Origin: Demetria terragena DSM 11295 | Lineage (GTDB): Bacteria > Actinomycetota > Actinomycetes > Actinomycetales > Dermatophilaceae | DNA: 64,000 bases | Assembly (NCBI RefSeq): GCF_000376825.1 | Contig: NZ_AQXW01000004.1 | Span: forward strand, 1,116,001 to 1,180,000 | Direction of reading: 5' to 3' | Shown: positions 1-8,431 of the stretch, in pieces | Position numbering within the stretch: the first letter of the stretch is position 1 | Layout: each line of letters opens with the position of its first letter | Notes under the pieces: generated by a model | What the model was told of the DNA's origin: nothing | The model's input: the letters and a program-made list of their open reading frames with translations, nothing else | Database searches by the model: none | Position numbers and translations under genes: made by a program

Positions 1-1
1 A

Positions 2-1489
2 ACGGCGACGACTACCTTCGCCGACTTTGCCGTCCACCCCGACATCGTCCAGGCCCTGCAGAGCGCGGGCATCGTGCACCCCTTCCCCATCCAGGCCATG
101 ACCCTGCCGGTGGCGCTCGGTGGTCACGACATCATCGGACAGGCCAAGACCGGAACCGGTAAGACCCTCGGCTTTGGAATCCCCATCGTCCACAACGCGG
201 TCTGCCCCGGTGACGAGGGATTCGCCACGCTCGCTGCCTCGGGCAAGCCCCAGGCACTCATCGTCGCGCCGACCCGTGAGCTCGCAGTTCAGGTGTCAGG
301 CGACCTGGAACAGGCCGGAAAGTTGCGCGGAGCACGCGTCCTCACCGTCTACGGCGGCCGCGCCTACGAACCCCAGATCGAAGCTCTTCGCCGCGGAGTC
401 GAAGTGGTCGTTGGCACCCCTGGGCGTCTGATCGACCTCGCCAAACAGGGTCATCTTGATCTCGCCCACACGCGCACCGTGGTTCTGGACGAGGCCGACG
501 AGATGCTCGACCTCGGGTTCCTCCCTGACGTCGAAAAGCTCCTCGCGATGACCCCGGCAAGCCGCCAGACCATGTTGTTCAGCGCCACGATGCCGGGTGC
601 CGTCGTGACCTTGGCACGGCGCTACATGACCCAGCCCACCCACATCCGCGCGATGTCGGAGGAAGGCGAGGACGGCCACACGGTCAAGGCCATCGAGCAG
701 TTCGTCTATCGCGCCCACGCCATGGACAAGGTGGAGATGCTGGCCCGCATGCTCCAGGCGCGCGATCGCGGCTTGACCATCATCTTCTCGCGCACCAAAC
801 GCACCGCTGCCAAGGTCGCCGACGATCTTGCCGACCGAGGGTTCGCTGCCGCGCCGATCCATGGCGACCTGGGCCAGGGTGCCCGCGAACAGGCGTTGCG
901 CGCGTTCCGCAGCGGCAAGGTAGATGTCCTGGTGGCGACGGACGTTGCCGCGCGCGGCATTGACGTCGAGAACGTGACCCATGTCATCAACTACCAGTGC
1001 CCCGAAGACGAGAAGACTTACGTCCACCGCATCGGGCGTACCGGGCGGGCCGGCAACACCGGCATCGCGGTCACCTTCGTGGACTGGGACGACCTGCACC
1101 GCTGGACGCTGATCAACAAAGCACTGGATCTCGGGATCCCCGAACCGGCAGAGACCTACTCTTCCTCACCCCACTTGCTCGCCGAGTTGGACATTCCTGA
1201 GGGAACCACCGGCGTCCTCCCCCGCACCGAGCGCACTCGCGCCGGCCTTGGCGCCGAGCGGGTCGAGGACTTGGGCGGCACTCCGAAACAATCCGGTGGC
1301 GCGCGCTCTGGGCGATCCGGCGGACGCTCCGGCCAGCGCGATGGCCGAGGGTCCAGGACGCAAGGAGCGAAGGGGCGGTCCGGCGAGCGTCAGGGCGCGT
1401 CGACCACGCAGCGGGCCGATGGAGAGGCGCCACGCCGTCGCCGTCGCCGTACCCGTGGCGGACAAGGGTCTTCTACCGGCGACAGCTGA
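2..1489 (+). CDS. DEAD-box ATP-dependent RNA helicase (5' partial)
   Basis: RNA helicase that unwinds RNA duplexes with ATP, probably in ribosome assembly or cold-stress mRNA handling. The reading frame is open to the left window edge, so the true start lies outside. About 495 residues are visible. Motifs in order are a Q-motif region (phenylalanine then HPFPIQ), Walker A AKTGTGKT, PTRELAVQV, TPGR, the DEAD box in VLDEADEMLD, SAT, and the C-terminal ATDVAARGID and HRIGRTGRAG. After about residue 400 comes a basic Arg/Gly/Ser-rich tail ending in RRRRRRTRGG, typical of RhlE/DeaD-like actinobacterial helicases and likely an RNA-binding extension. It is followed 11 bp later by a LuxR-type regulator on the same strand. 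The exact subfamily (RhlE versus DeaD) is not resolved. Confidence 0.95.
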   Translation, partial: TATTTFADFAVHPDIVQALQSAGIVHPFPIQAMTLPVALGGHDIIGQAKTGTGKTLGFGIPIVHNAVCPGDEGFATLAASGKPQALIVAPTRELAVQVSGDLEQAGKLRGARVLTVYGGRAYEPQIEALRRGVEVVVGTPGRLIDLAKQGHLDLAHTRTVVLDEADEMLDLGFLPDVEKLLAMTPASRQTMLFSATMPGAVVTLARRYMTQPTHIRAMSEEGEDGHTVKAIEQFVYRAHAMDKVEMLARMLQARDRGLTIIFSRTKRTAAKVADDLADRGFAAAPIHGDLGQGAREQALRAFRSGKVDVLVATDVAARGIDVENVTHVINYQCPEDEKTYVHRIGRTGRAGNTGIAVTFVDWDDLHRWTLINKALDLGIPEPAETYSSSPHLLAELDIPEGTTGVLPRTERTRAGLGAERVEDLGGTPKQSGGARSGRSGGRSGQRDGRGSRTQGAKGRSGERQGASTTQRADGEAPRRRRRRTRGGQGSSTGDS

Positions 1490-1500
1490 CCGGAGAATCT

Positions 1501-2469
1501 ATGGGCACCGGAGAATTCAGCGCCAACACGATTGCGATCTTGCGCAACGCAGACCGCAGGTTGCGTTCGGCTGACCTCGGGGATCTCACCGCTCGCTACG
1601 CCGCCGTCAAAGCGGCTCTCGCCAGCCTTGCCCCGCTCGATGCGTTCTATATCGGGCACTTTCACCAGGACAGCCTCATCTTGTCCTACGTCTTTGACGG
1701 GGATCAGCGCATCGCCTCAGAGGTCCTGACCATCGGAAAGGGCGGCGTATCGGACTGGATCCGCATCTCGCGCAAGCCCTACATCTACGCCGAGGATCGG
1801 GGGCACCGGCTCCACCGCGGAGCACCGATCGGCGACGCGACCCAGTTATCTAAGGACTGCGTTTTCACACCGATCATGTCCGGGAACGAGGCGATCGGGC
1901 TGGTCAGTTCGCAAAGTCTGACGGCGAATACCTTCTCTGAAGAGTTCCTGCGAGCGCAGATGTGGATGACTCGGGCGCTTGAACTGTCTTTGCGTCACGA
2001 CACTGATTCGCTCCACGACGACCTGTATGCGGTCTATCCCGAGCTCAACAGCGAGCAACTGCGCAACGAGGGCGACCTCATCAACCGTGTCGGGGAGCGT
2101 CTCGACGAACTTGCACAGTCTCTCCGCAGATTGTCGGACGAGGCCGCGGAGCACGGGCTCGCACACCTGGCTGAACATGCCGAAGCGGCGGTCACGTCCT
2201 GCGACCGAGTCCAGACCGAGGTCAGCGACCTTGTGCGTACATTTCAGCCGTGGGCACCTCCCACTGACCTCACGCCGCGTGAAATCGAGGTTGCGCTGTT
2301 GATCGCGAACGACGGACTGACGAACGCTCAACTGTCCGAAACACTCCACATCTCGATCAAGACCGTCAAAACGCACGTCGGAAATGTGTTGCGCAAGTTG
2401 GGGATTACCCAGCGGTCGGAGATTGCCTGGACCCTGCCCCCAGCATTGCGGCAGCAATCTCCAGCCTGA
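1501..2469 (+). CDS. GAF-like sensor, LuxR-type HTH transcriptional regulator
   Basis: DNA-binding regulator of 322 residues. Residues about 30-165 look like a GAF-type sensor fold (segments DAFYIGHFHQDSLILSYVFDG and VFTPIMSGNEAIGLVSSQS). The middle is helical, and residues about 255-305 form a LuxR/NarL helix-turn-helix (LTPREIEVALLIANDG, then IKTVKTHVGNVLRKLGI). There is no receiver domain and no Asp phosphorylation site, so it probably senses a small ligand or redox signal directly. GGAG lies 5 bp before the ATG. It starts 11 bp after the helicase gene and may be co-transcribed with it. Target genes are unknown. The ligand and the GAF assignment are inferred from sequence feel only. Confidence 0.85.
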   Translation: MGTGEFSANTIAILRNADRRLRSADLGDLTARYAAVKAALASLAPLDAFYIGHFHQDSLILSYVFDGDQRIASEVLTIGKGGVSDWIRISRKPYIYAEDRGHRLHRGAPIGDATQLSKDCVFTPIMSGNEAIGLVSSQSLTANTFSEEFLRAQMWMTRALELSLRHDTDSLHDDLYAVYPELNSEQLRNEGDLINRVGERLDELAQSLRRLSDEAAEHGLAHLAEHAEAAVTSCDRVQTEVSDLVRTFQPWAPPTDLTPREIEVALLIANDGLTNAQLSETLHISIKTVKTHVGNVLRKLGITQRSEIAWTLPPALRQQSPA

Positions 2470-2818
2470 GCCGCCCCGGGGGTCCTAGGACCTCGGGTGT
2501 GGATAAATCGGCCCGAGTCCCATAGCGACCTGCACCCGGTCTGCATTTGACTAGGTACTAACAGCCAGGGTCTTGGGTTGGTGCTGGGCGCGGGTTCGGG
2601 GGAATCGCGCCCAGGATCGCACTCGCAGATGGCCGGCGTTGCGAGGTCGGGGGGTCGCAACAACTGGTGTGTTGTGGAGGCTGGTGAGCGACCGACAGGG
2701 GGTCGCTCACCAGCTTTTTCTCGATGCGGGCCAACCTACCGATGTGCCAAGTGCGGCAGATCCCTATACGGTCGATGGGCACATGAACCATCTGCTTGAG
2801 ACGAGCTGAGGGAGTTCC
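2470..2818 (+). other. 349-bp intergenic region with three stem-loops
   Basis: This is the only gap above 300 bp in the window. It contains three consecutive inverted repeats. The first has 9-bp arms at 2584-2592 and 2606-2614. The second has 7-bp arms at 2638-2644 and 2655-2661, with a run of six G in its loop. The third is the strong terminator at 2680-2719. About 100 bp then remain before the BCCT start codon. Short open frames here have no convincing start sites. The layout would fit a leader RNA with attenuation of the transporter gene, or a separate small RNA. I do not recognise a known riboswitch family. Confidence 0.5.
2680..2719 (+). terminator. Intrinsic terminator, 14-bp stem with T-tract
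   Basis: A perfect 14-bp inverted repeat (GCTGGTGAGCGACC and its complement) with a 7-nt loop is followed directly by TTTTT. It works only in the plus direction, since no T-run follows on the minus strand. It lies 210 bp after the LuxR-type gene and 100 bp before the BCCT gene, so it could end either the upstream operon or a short leader transcript. Confidence 0.85.
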
Positions 2819-4642
2819 TTGTCAACAACAGAAGAGCAATCCGGGCAATCACCGGACCGTAAAAAAACCGGACACGTGCTACTCGGCGGAATCAACGCGC
2901 CGATCAGTGAGCGGTCTGCACGCCGTGGCAACGGCATCGACTGGGTGATTTTTGGCATCACTGCCGTCCTCGCCATTGGCTTTGTCATTTTCGGGTTTAA
3001 GGCGCCGACTCAGTTGAGTAACGCCTCCGATAAGGCACTGACCTGGGTCATGGACTCGACCGGGTGGATGTTCGTCCTGCTGGCGTCCACATTCGTGATC
3101 TTTGCGCTCTACCTCGCGGTGAGCAAGTACGGCAACATTCCGCTGGGCGCTGACGACGAAAAGCCCGAGTTCCGCACGGTCTCCTGGATCGCCATGATGT
3201 TCTCTGCGGGCATGGGCATTGGCTTGATGTTCTGGGGTGTTGCCGAGCCGCTCGGCTTCTATGTGAACCCGCCGCCAGACACCGGCGTTGAGGGTCAGTC
3301 CTACGAAGCAGCACAAGTCGCCCTGGCGACCACGATGTTCCACTGGTCCTTCCACCCGTGGGCGATCTATGCCGTAGTCGGCATTGCGATCGCCTATGGC
3401 GCGTTCCGCAAGGGCCGCCGCCAGTTGATCTCTGAGGTATTCCGGCCCATTCTCGGACATCGAGTCGAGGGCCCCATTGGCAAGATCATCGACATGCTCG
3501 CGATCTTTGCGACGCTGTTCGGTTCGGCTGCCTCGCTCGGCCTGGGTGCCCTGCAGATCAAGGCGGGCATCGAGGCCAACGACTGGGTCGACTCGGTCGG
3601 TCGTTGGACGCTCGTCCTGATCATTGCGGTCCTCACCGCATGCTTCATCCTCAGCGCCGTCTCCGGTGTGTCTAAAGGTATTCAGTACCTCTCCAACATC
3701 AACATGGTGCTCGCGCTCATCCTGGCGCTCTTCGTCTTTGTGGTCGGCCCAACGGTTTTCATCTTGGACCTGCTGCCGACGATGATCGGCTCCTACGTCG
3801 ACTACCTGCCCCACATGGCGTCGCGCAGTAACGCCAGCGGCGACCAGGCCCTGCATGACTGGCTGGCGAGTTGGACGATCTTCTACTGGGCGTGGTGGAT
3901 CAGCTGGACACCCTTCGTCGGCATGTTCATTGCCCGCATTAGCCGCGGTCGCACGATCCGCGAGTTCGTGACCGGAGTGCTCCTCGCCCCCAGTGGTGTC
4001 AGCCTCATCTGGTTCGCCGTCTTCGGTGGAGCGGCGATCGACTCCCAGCGGGAGCACCAGGACCTGGCCACGAAGACCGACGGCGTGCTGTCGGTCAACA
4101 GCGACACCGCGTTGTACGGCGTTCTTGACCACTTCCCGCTGGCCGCGGTCATGACCGTGCTGGTCATGGTGCTGGTCTCGATCTTCTTCGTCTCCGGTGC
4201 CGATGCGGCATCGATTGTTATGGGCAGCCTGTCCGAGCGCGGCACGATTGAGCCGTCGCGACCTACGGTCGTCTTCTGGGGTGTTCTGACCGGTGCCGTC
4301 GCTGCGGTCATGCTCATCGCGGGATACGCGCAGGGCGATGCCAAGTTGGCGTTGGATTCCCTGCAGAACATCACCATCGTGTCGGCGCTGCCGTTCGTGA
4401 TCGTGATGGCGGCCCTGTGCGTGGCCCTGATGAAGGATCTGCGCCAGGACCCGATGATGCGACGTGGACACCTTGGTGAAGTGCTCGTCAGCCGCGCTGT
4501 CATTGACGGCGTCAGCACCTACGGGCACGACGAACTCGCCTTGGTTACCACGGCGAGCGAGTCTGACTCCGCCAAAAATGTCGAGGGAGCCACCGAGGAC
4601 GACGCGGAGACTCCAGACGATGAACGACGGTCAGATGACTAA
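2819..4642 (+). CDS. BCCT family betaine/carnitine/choline transporter
   Basis: Secondary uptake system for a trimethylammonium osmolyte such as glycine betaine or choline, driven by sodium or protons. It has 607 residues and about 12 hydrophobic helices. Family signatures are the glycine-rich segment MFSAGMGIGLMFWGVAEP (about residues 126-143) and the Trp-rich signature FYWAWWISWTPFVGMFIA, followed by RISRGRTIREF. The charged C-terminal tail (last about 50 residues, rich in Asp/Glu) resembles the osmosensory tails of BetP-like carriers, although its charge is acidic here. The TTG start is chosen because GAGGGAG lies 5-6 bp upstream. Its 3' end overlaps the convergent PHP gene by 4 bp, and its terminator appears to lie inside that gene (4691-4733). 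The substrate cannot be read from sequence alone. Confidence 0.95.
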   Translation: MSTTEEQSGQSPDRKKTGHVLLGGINAPISERSARRGNGIDWVIFGITAVLAIGFVIFGFKAPTQLSNASDKALTWVMDSTGWMFVLLASTFVIFALYLAVSKYGNIPLGADDEKPEFRTVSWIAMMFSAGMGIGLMFWGVAEPLGFYVNPPPDTGVEGQSYEAAQVALATTMFHWSFHPWAIYAVVGIAIAYGAFRKGRRQLISEVFRPILGHRVEGPIGKIIDMLAIFATLFGSAASLGLGALQIKAGIEANDWVDSVGRWTLVLIIAVLTACFILSAVSGVSKGIQYLSNINMVLALILALFVFVVGPTVFILDLLPTMIGSYVDYLPHMASRSNASGDQALHDWLASWTIFYWAWWISWTPFVGMFIARISRGRTIREFVTGVLLAPSGVSLIWFAVFGGAAIDSQREHQDLATKTDGVLSVNSDTALYGVLDHFPLAAVMTVLVMVLVSIFFVSGADAASIVMGSLSERGTIEPSRPTVVFWGVLTGAVAAVMLIAGYAQGDAKLALDSLQNITIVSALPFVIVMAALCVALMKDLRQDPMMRRGHLGEVLVSRAVIDGVSTYGHDELALVTTASESDSAKNVEGATEDDAETPDDERRSDD

Positions 4643-5487
4643 CTGCGGATGACGGTGATCGGGCCGGTGGCCTGATCCTCGATCTGCTCCAAGACAACCG
4701 GCTCGGTGAGGTTCTCACCGAGCCGGTTGTCTTTGCCCGCACCGTGGTAGTCACTGCTCCCTGTCGCCAGCACACCCCATGCCTGCGCCAGGTCGGCGGC
4801 ATGCCTGCGTGCCGCCGGGTCGTGATCCCGATGGTCGACTTCGAGGCCGGCCAGGCCGGCCTGAATCATCGCCTCGATGTCGGCGTCGTCCACCACTCGA
4901 CCGCGTTGCTCGGCAAACGGGTGCGCGAGGATCGGAACTCCCCCAGCAGCCCGCACGAGACGTACGGCCGTGACGGGGTCGGGCGCATAGTGCGGCACGT
5001 GGTAGGCGCCGCGCGAGTGCAGCAGGTCCACGAAGGCCTCATTGCGGTCGCGAACAATGCCGCGTGCAACAAGTGCGTCCGCGATATGCGGTCGACCGAG
5101 AGTCGTGTCGTCCACAACCTGAGCCTGCACGTCGGCCCACGTGATGGGGTAGTCCTGGGCCAGCAGCTCAACCATCCGCCTCGCTCGCGTTGTGCGCGAC
5201 GCGCGAGCGTGCTCCGACTCCGACAACAACGCGGCATCAGATGGATCGTGCAGATAGGCGAGCAGATGCACGCTGATGTTCCGGATCGCGCAACTGATCT
5301 CGATCCCAGGAACCACAGCGATGCCCAGCGAACGGGCCGCTTCTTCGGCAGCAGCCCAGCCACGCGTGCTGTCGTGATCGGTCAACGCGACGACATCGAG
5401 CCCTGCCTCGCTCGCAGAACGGATGACCTCGGCCGGGGACTGGGTCCCGTCACTGGCCGTGGAGTGGGTGTGTAGGTCAATCCGCAT
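4639..5487 (-). CDS. PHP domain metal-dependent phosphoesterase
   Basis: A 282-residue stand-alone PHP domain protein of the TrpH/RNase AM type. Such enzymes hydrolyse phosphoesters, for example 3',5'-nucleoside bisphosphates or short RNA ends, using a metal cluster. The metal-binding motifs are visible: DLHTHSTASDGT at residues 4-15, LTDHDS about residue 37, PGIEIS about residue 60, and GSDYHG near residue 245. The C-terminal RLGENLTEP segment is typical of the family and is encoded by a perfect hairpin. The start has no clear ribosome-binding site but has TACCCT seven bases upstream, fitting a leaderless transcript. The gene is convergent with the BCCT gene. Confidence 0.9.
   Translation of the reverse strand: MRIDLHTHSTASDGTQSPAEVIRSASEAGLDVVALTDHDSTRGWAAAEEAARSLGIAVVPGIEISCAIRNISVHLLAYLHDPSDAALLSESEHARASRTTRARRMVELLAQDYPITWADVQAQVVDDTTLGRPHIADALVARGIVRDRNEAFVDLLHSRGAYHVPHYAPDPVTAVRLVRAAGGVPILAHPFAEQRGRVVDDADIEAMIQAGLAGLEVDHRDHDPAARRHAADLAQAWGVLATGSSDYHGAGKDNRLGENLTEPVVLEQIEDQATGPITVIRS
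4691..4733 (+). terminator. Terminator hairpin inside the PHP coding sequence
   Basis: A perfect 20-bp inverted repeat with a 3-nt loop (arms 4691-4710 and 4714-4733) starts 49 bp after the BCCT stop codon and is followed by a short T-rich run. It is well placed to end BCCT transcription, although it lies within the last 30 codons of the convergent PHP gene. Confidence 0.75.
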
Positions 5488-5494
5488 GGCCGTC

Positions 5495-5500
5495 AGGGTA
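5495..5500 (-). promoter_or_regulatory. -10 element of leaderless PHP promoter
   Basis: On the minus strand TACCCT matches TANNNT and ends seven bases before the ATG of the PHP gene. That places transcription start at or next to the start codon. Confidence 0.5.
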
Positions 5501-5604
5501 GGCGACCCCGACGCGGCAGGTCACAGGTTCGCGGGTGAGGATAGGGATTGCACGTTCTGCCTAATGGGCATTCATCTCATCGCGACTGAGTGGGGACACG
5601 ACAC

Positions 5605-6132
5605 ATGAGCAGCCAAGGCCCGGCACGCGGCCGATCCACCCACCCGGCTAGCTCCGTCCGGCTTCCGGGAACGGGCCGACGGGCGAAGTCGATCGATCTG
5701 GCCGTCAACCTGATGTATGCCGGAGCAGCCCTCGAGGTCCTCAAAGTCATCCTGACCTTGGTGCTCGCCGGCACGATCAAGGCAGACATCAAAGAATCGC
5801 TAGGCGACAGCGTGGCGCAGGATGTGCTCGATGACACCCTGCGCGCCTTCAACCTCCAGATGCTGGTGGGCGGGCTGATCGCCATTGCCCTGTGGCTACT
5901 CATGGCGCGACTGAACGCTCAGGGCAAGTCATCGGCCCGCATCATCGCCACGGTGCTCTTCGCCATCAGCACGATCTCGCTGCTGTTTCGACTGCTGTCG
6001 GTCACTCCCATCGTGCTGATCACTATCACAGTGGTGTCCTGGATCATCGGCCTCGCGGCCGTCATCTACCTGTGGCGCCCGGACTCCTCGGCGTTTTTCA
6101 CCCGAGCCGCCAACCGGCGCGGACAGTCCTAG
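5605..6132 (+). CDS. Small four-helix membrane protein, function unknown
   Basis: A 175-residue protein with a basic N-terminus of about 30 residues followed by about four hydrophobic segments (near residues 37-55, 85-105, 115-135 and 137-155). No catalytic motif is recognisable. It resembles the many short actinobacterial integral membrane proteins annotated only as hypothetical. ATG 5605 is preferred over the in-frame GTG at 5590 because a G-rich stretch sits about 9 bases before it. It lies divergently from the PHP gene and 81 bp before a lipoprotein gene on the same strand. The function cannot be inferred. Confidence 0.7.
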   Translation: MSSQGPARGRSTHPASSVRLPGTGRRAKSIDLAVNLMYAGAALEVLKVILTLVLAGTIKADIKESLGDSVAQDVLDDTLRAFNLQMLVGGLIAIALWLLMARLNAQGKSSARIIATVLFAISTISLLFRLLSVTPIVLITITVVSWIIGLAAVIYLWRPDSSAFFTRAANRRGQS

Positions 6133-6213
6133 CCGCTCCCCGTTCGCATCACCGAGCAGCACGTGCGTGCCGCAGTCAAGGCGTCCACCTCAACTCACGT
6201 AACCTCAGGAAGC

Positions 6214-6885
6214 GTGACCCGTCGTGCCCTCCGCCTCCTTGCGCCGCTGCCCCTCGTCGCCGCCTTGGCGTCCTGTAGCGCCTCGGCCGAGAACAGCGCG
6301 TTGACCAGCGAGCAGCCCTCGCTCCCCACCACGATCGCCCAGGTGCCGTCGGCGACTGACCTGCGCACGACCGCCGCGCCCGGAGCCATCGCCGCGAAAG
6401 ACCGCGCCTTTGGCGTCGCTCCGCCCAAGGATTGGGCCGATGAATCCAGCAAACAGGCAGGCGTCGTGCTCTTCCTCAAAGGCCCCAAGCCCGACGACAT
6501 GATTTTTCCCACCTTCAGCGTGATCAAATCCACGCTGGACAAACCTCTGCCCCTGGATGACCTCGTCGAACAGGGCATGATCGGCCACCGGCAGAAGGGC
6601 GGCACCGTCACAAAGGTCGCCAATCGGCAAGTAGGAGGCGCTCCCGCCGCGGGCTATCGCGTGACCCGCACCGCGACCACCAAGGAAAGCGACCAGAGCA
6701 TCGAGCAGACCCAGTACTACGTCGTACGCGGCGACACGGTCTACATCACCACGATGACCTCGTCTTCCTCAGCGGGCAAGGCGACCGCGCCCGTCCAGAA
6801 CACCATCCTGGACTCGTGGTCGTGGGGCGACCCGAAGGATCAGACGGCCACACCCTCAGCTCCCGCCGCAACGCCAACCAAGTAG
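6214..6885 (+). CDS. Putative secreted lipoprotein, function unknown
   Basis: A 223-residue protein with a classic lipoprotein signal: VTRRALRLL, a hydrophobic stretch, then the lipobox LASC with cysteine near residue 22. It should be lipidated and held on the outer face of the membrane. The mature part has a Thr/Ser/Pro-rich linker, then a globular region of about 130 residues resembling the PsbP/LpqN-like fold seen in actinobacterial lipoproteins. That comparison is weak. The GTG at 6214 is chosen because it gives a short, well-formed signal peptide and has CAGGA just upstream; an in-frame GTG at 6163 would add 17 residues. The gene ends 7 bp from the convergent exporter gene. Confidence 0.75.
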   Translation: MTRRALRLLAPLPLVAALASCSASAENSALTSEQPSLPTTIAQVPSATDLRTTAAPGAIAAKDRAFGVAPPKDWADESSKQAGVVLFLKGPKPDDMIFPTFSVIKSTLDKPLPLDDLVEQGMIGHRQKGGTVTKVANRQVGGAPAAGYRVTRTATTKESDQSIEQTQYYVVRGDTVYITTMTSSSSAGKATAPVQNTILDSWSWGDPKDQTATPSAPAATPTK

Positions 6886-6892
6886 CGAACCG

Positions 6893-8347
6893 CTACTCGC
6901 GGGCGTCGCCCGCCGATCGACGCAACAGCTTTCGCTGTAGTCGGTCCGCCTGTAGCCGACGAACCGGCAACGACCCCAGGGACACCCCTGCGGCGAGCGC
7001 CAAGCCCAGGGCTCCCGCGCTCACGAGCGCATTGAGCCCTTCGCCATCGGGTGCTCCATTGACCATCTCGAAGATGCCGCGGTAGACCGAGAGTCCGGGA
7101 ACCAGCGGCACGATGCCGCCCGTTGCCAACGCGAGCGACGGCAACTTGAAGGTGGCGGCCATGAACTGCGAGCTCGCCCCCACGACGATGGCGGCGACCG
7201 CCGTCGCGCCGACGAGCTCCATACCCAGCCCGTTCACCACCCGGAAGATGAACCACGCCAAGGCGCCAATCGCCCCGGCGGCTGCGGTCGCCCGTAGCCC
7301 GGTATAAGACACGACGGCGTTGGCGCTGGAACACACGAAGGCCGCGAGAGTCGAGAAGATCAGCGCGTCGGATAACCCGACGGATGGGTCGACCTCGCCC
7401 AACGGGACGCGCATCCATTTGCCGATCCACAGCGTGACCAGCACCCCCGCCACTACGCCCGAGGACAGCAAGATCACTTGCAGCGTGCGCCCGGCCGCGG
7501 TGACGTAATAGCCATCGAGTACGTCCTGAGCCGTACTCACCACCGAGAGCCCGACCAACAGCACGACCACACCGGTGGCGATGACCACCGAGGGCGTGAG
7601 ACCCAACTCCAAGGGAACTCGCGTGATCTTGCTCAACGCCCAGATCGACAACGCCACGATGGTCGGAATCGCGGCACCCACCGCCTGAGAGAAGAAGGCC
7701 GGTAGCGCGGCGAGCGCCAAGCGACGCTGCACCCGGTCGATCGTCGCCGCGATACACGCCGTCAGCAGGATCTGCCAGATGCCACCGCCCAGCAGGGCGG
7801 TAATGCCCGCGCCAAGGAACGCCATCGCCACCGTGACGATGTTCCGCTGGTACGGGTGCGGCTGGTTCACGATCTTGTCGAGTCGATCGCGGGCCTGGAT
7901 ATCCTCGTACGGGTTATCGGCCTCCACGATGTCGCGGACGAGTTCCTGGAGCGCCTCGAGGCGAGTGAAGTCGGCGGCCGTGCTCGGCACGATGCGCATC
8001 ACCGTGACGGGGTCGCGGAACGGTCCGCGGTGGTAGGACACCGTGATCGAGGTCAAGGTCACGTCGACGCTGATGGATCGCAGCGAGTAGGCCCTGGTCA
8101 GCCGCAACACCGTGCCCGTGACATCCGACGCGGACGCGCCCGTCGCCAGGAGCGCCTCCCCCGTGCGCAACGCCAGGTCGATGACCTCGCGCGCGTACTG
8201 GTCGCCCGGTCCGTCTTCATCGCCACGCACACCAATGGGCATCGTCGGGGGCACGTGGGAGCGCAGCACTCGTCCCGCGCGAAGGCGAAGTTCCGCTGGG
8301 CCGGGGCGATACCGGCGAGGCGGCGGGGTTGGCGAATCCTGCGTCAC
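6893..8347 (-). CDS. thrE: ThrE-type threonine/serine exporter
   Basis: Membrane exporter of the ThrE family, which in Corynebacterium exports threonine and serine. It has 484 residues from the chosen start. It shows the family plan: an N-terminal cytoplasmic domain of about 160 residues (segment DLALRTGEALLATGASASDV), then about ten hydrophobic helices formed by fused DUF1212 and DUF3815-like halves. The motif NPYEDIQARDRLDKIV lies just before the first helix. GTG 8347 is preferred because the residues further upstream have odd composition, and because it leaves 84 bp for promoters of this gene and divergent pepP. An ATG at 8416 is the alternative. The substrate is inferred from the family. 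Confidence 0.85.
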   Translation of the reverse strand: MTQDSPTPPPRRYRPGPAELRLRAGRVLRSHVPPTMPIGVRGDEDGPGDQYAREVIDLALRTGEALLATGASASDVTGTVLRLTRAYSLRSISVDVTLTSITVSYHRGPFRDPVTVMRIVPSTAADFTRLEALQELVRDIVEADNPYEDIQARDRLDKIVNQPHPYQRNIVTVAMAFLGAGITALLGGGIWQILLTACIAATIDRVQRRLALAALPAFFSQAVGAAIPTIVALSIWALSKITRVPLELGLTPSVVIATGVVVLLVGLSVVSTAQDVLDGYYVTAAGRTLQVILLSSGVVAGVLVTLWIGKWMRVPLGEVDPSVGLSDALIFSTLAAFVCSSANAVVSYTGLRATAAAGAIGALAWFIFRVVNGLGMELVGATAVAAIVVGASSQFMAATFKLPSLALATGGIVPLVPGLSVYRGIFEMVNGAPDGEGLNALVSAGALGLALAAGVSLGSLPVRRLQADRLQRKLLRRSAGDARE

Positions 8348-8431
8348 GGACCAACTGTGCCCCCGCGACCGGTTGCGGATCAACTTGCGCCCGCACCGGT
8401 ACGACGCCGACTCCATGGCACGATGAGAGGC

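Noticed and set aside
2584-2661. 6C small RNA on the minus strand
   Set aside because: Read on the minus strand the two loops are C-rich as in 6C RNA, but no terminator follows in that direction, and the remembered 6C context (chromosome partitioning genes) is absent. The terminator points to a plus-strand transcript instead.
2573-2809. Small protein genes in the gap before the BCCT gene
   Set aside because: Two overlapping short frames exist, but both run straight through the terminator hairpin and lack ribosome-binding sites.
2879-4528. Open frame of about 550 codons antisense to the BCCT transporter
   Set aside because: It mirrors the codon-position GC bias of the real gene, and its translation is Asp/Arg/His-rich low-complexity sequence without family resemblance. 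No start signal is present.
6881-6913. Terminator between the lipoprotein and ThrE genes
   Set aside because: Two short GC-rich hairpins overlap the stop codons, but neither is followed by a T-run, so they were not called as terminators.
7856-8431. Upstream extension of the pepP frame over thrE
   Set aside because: The added 192 residues are antisense to the ThrE coding region and have no family match. A leaderless start at 8432 fits better.
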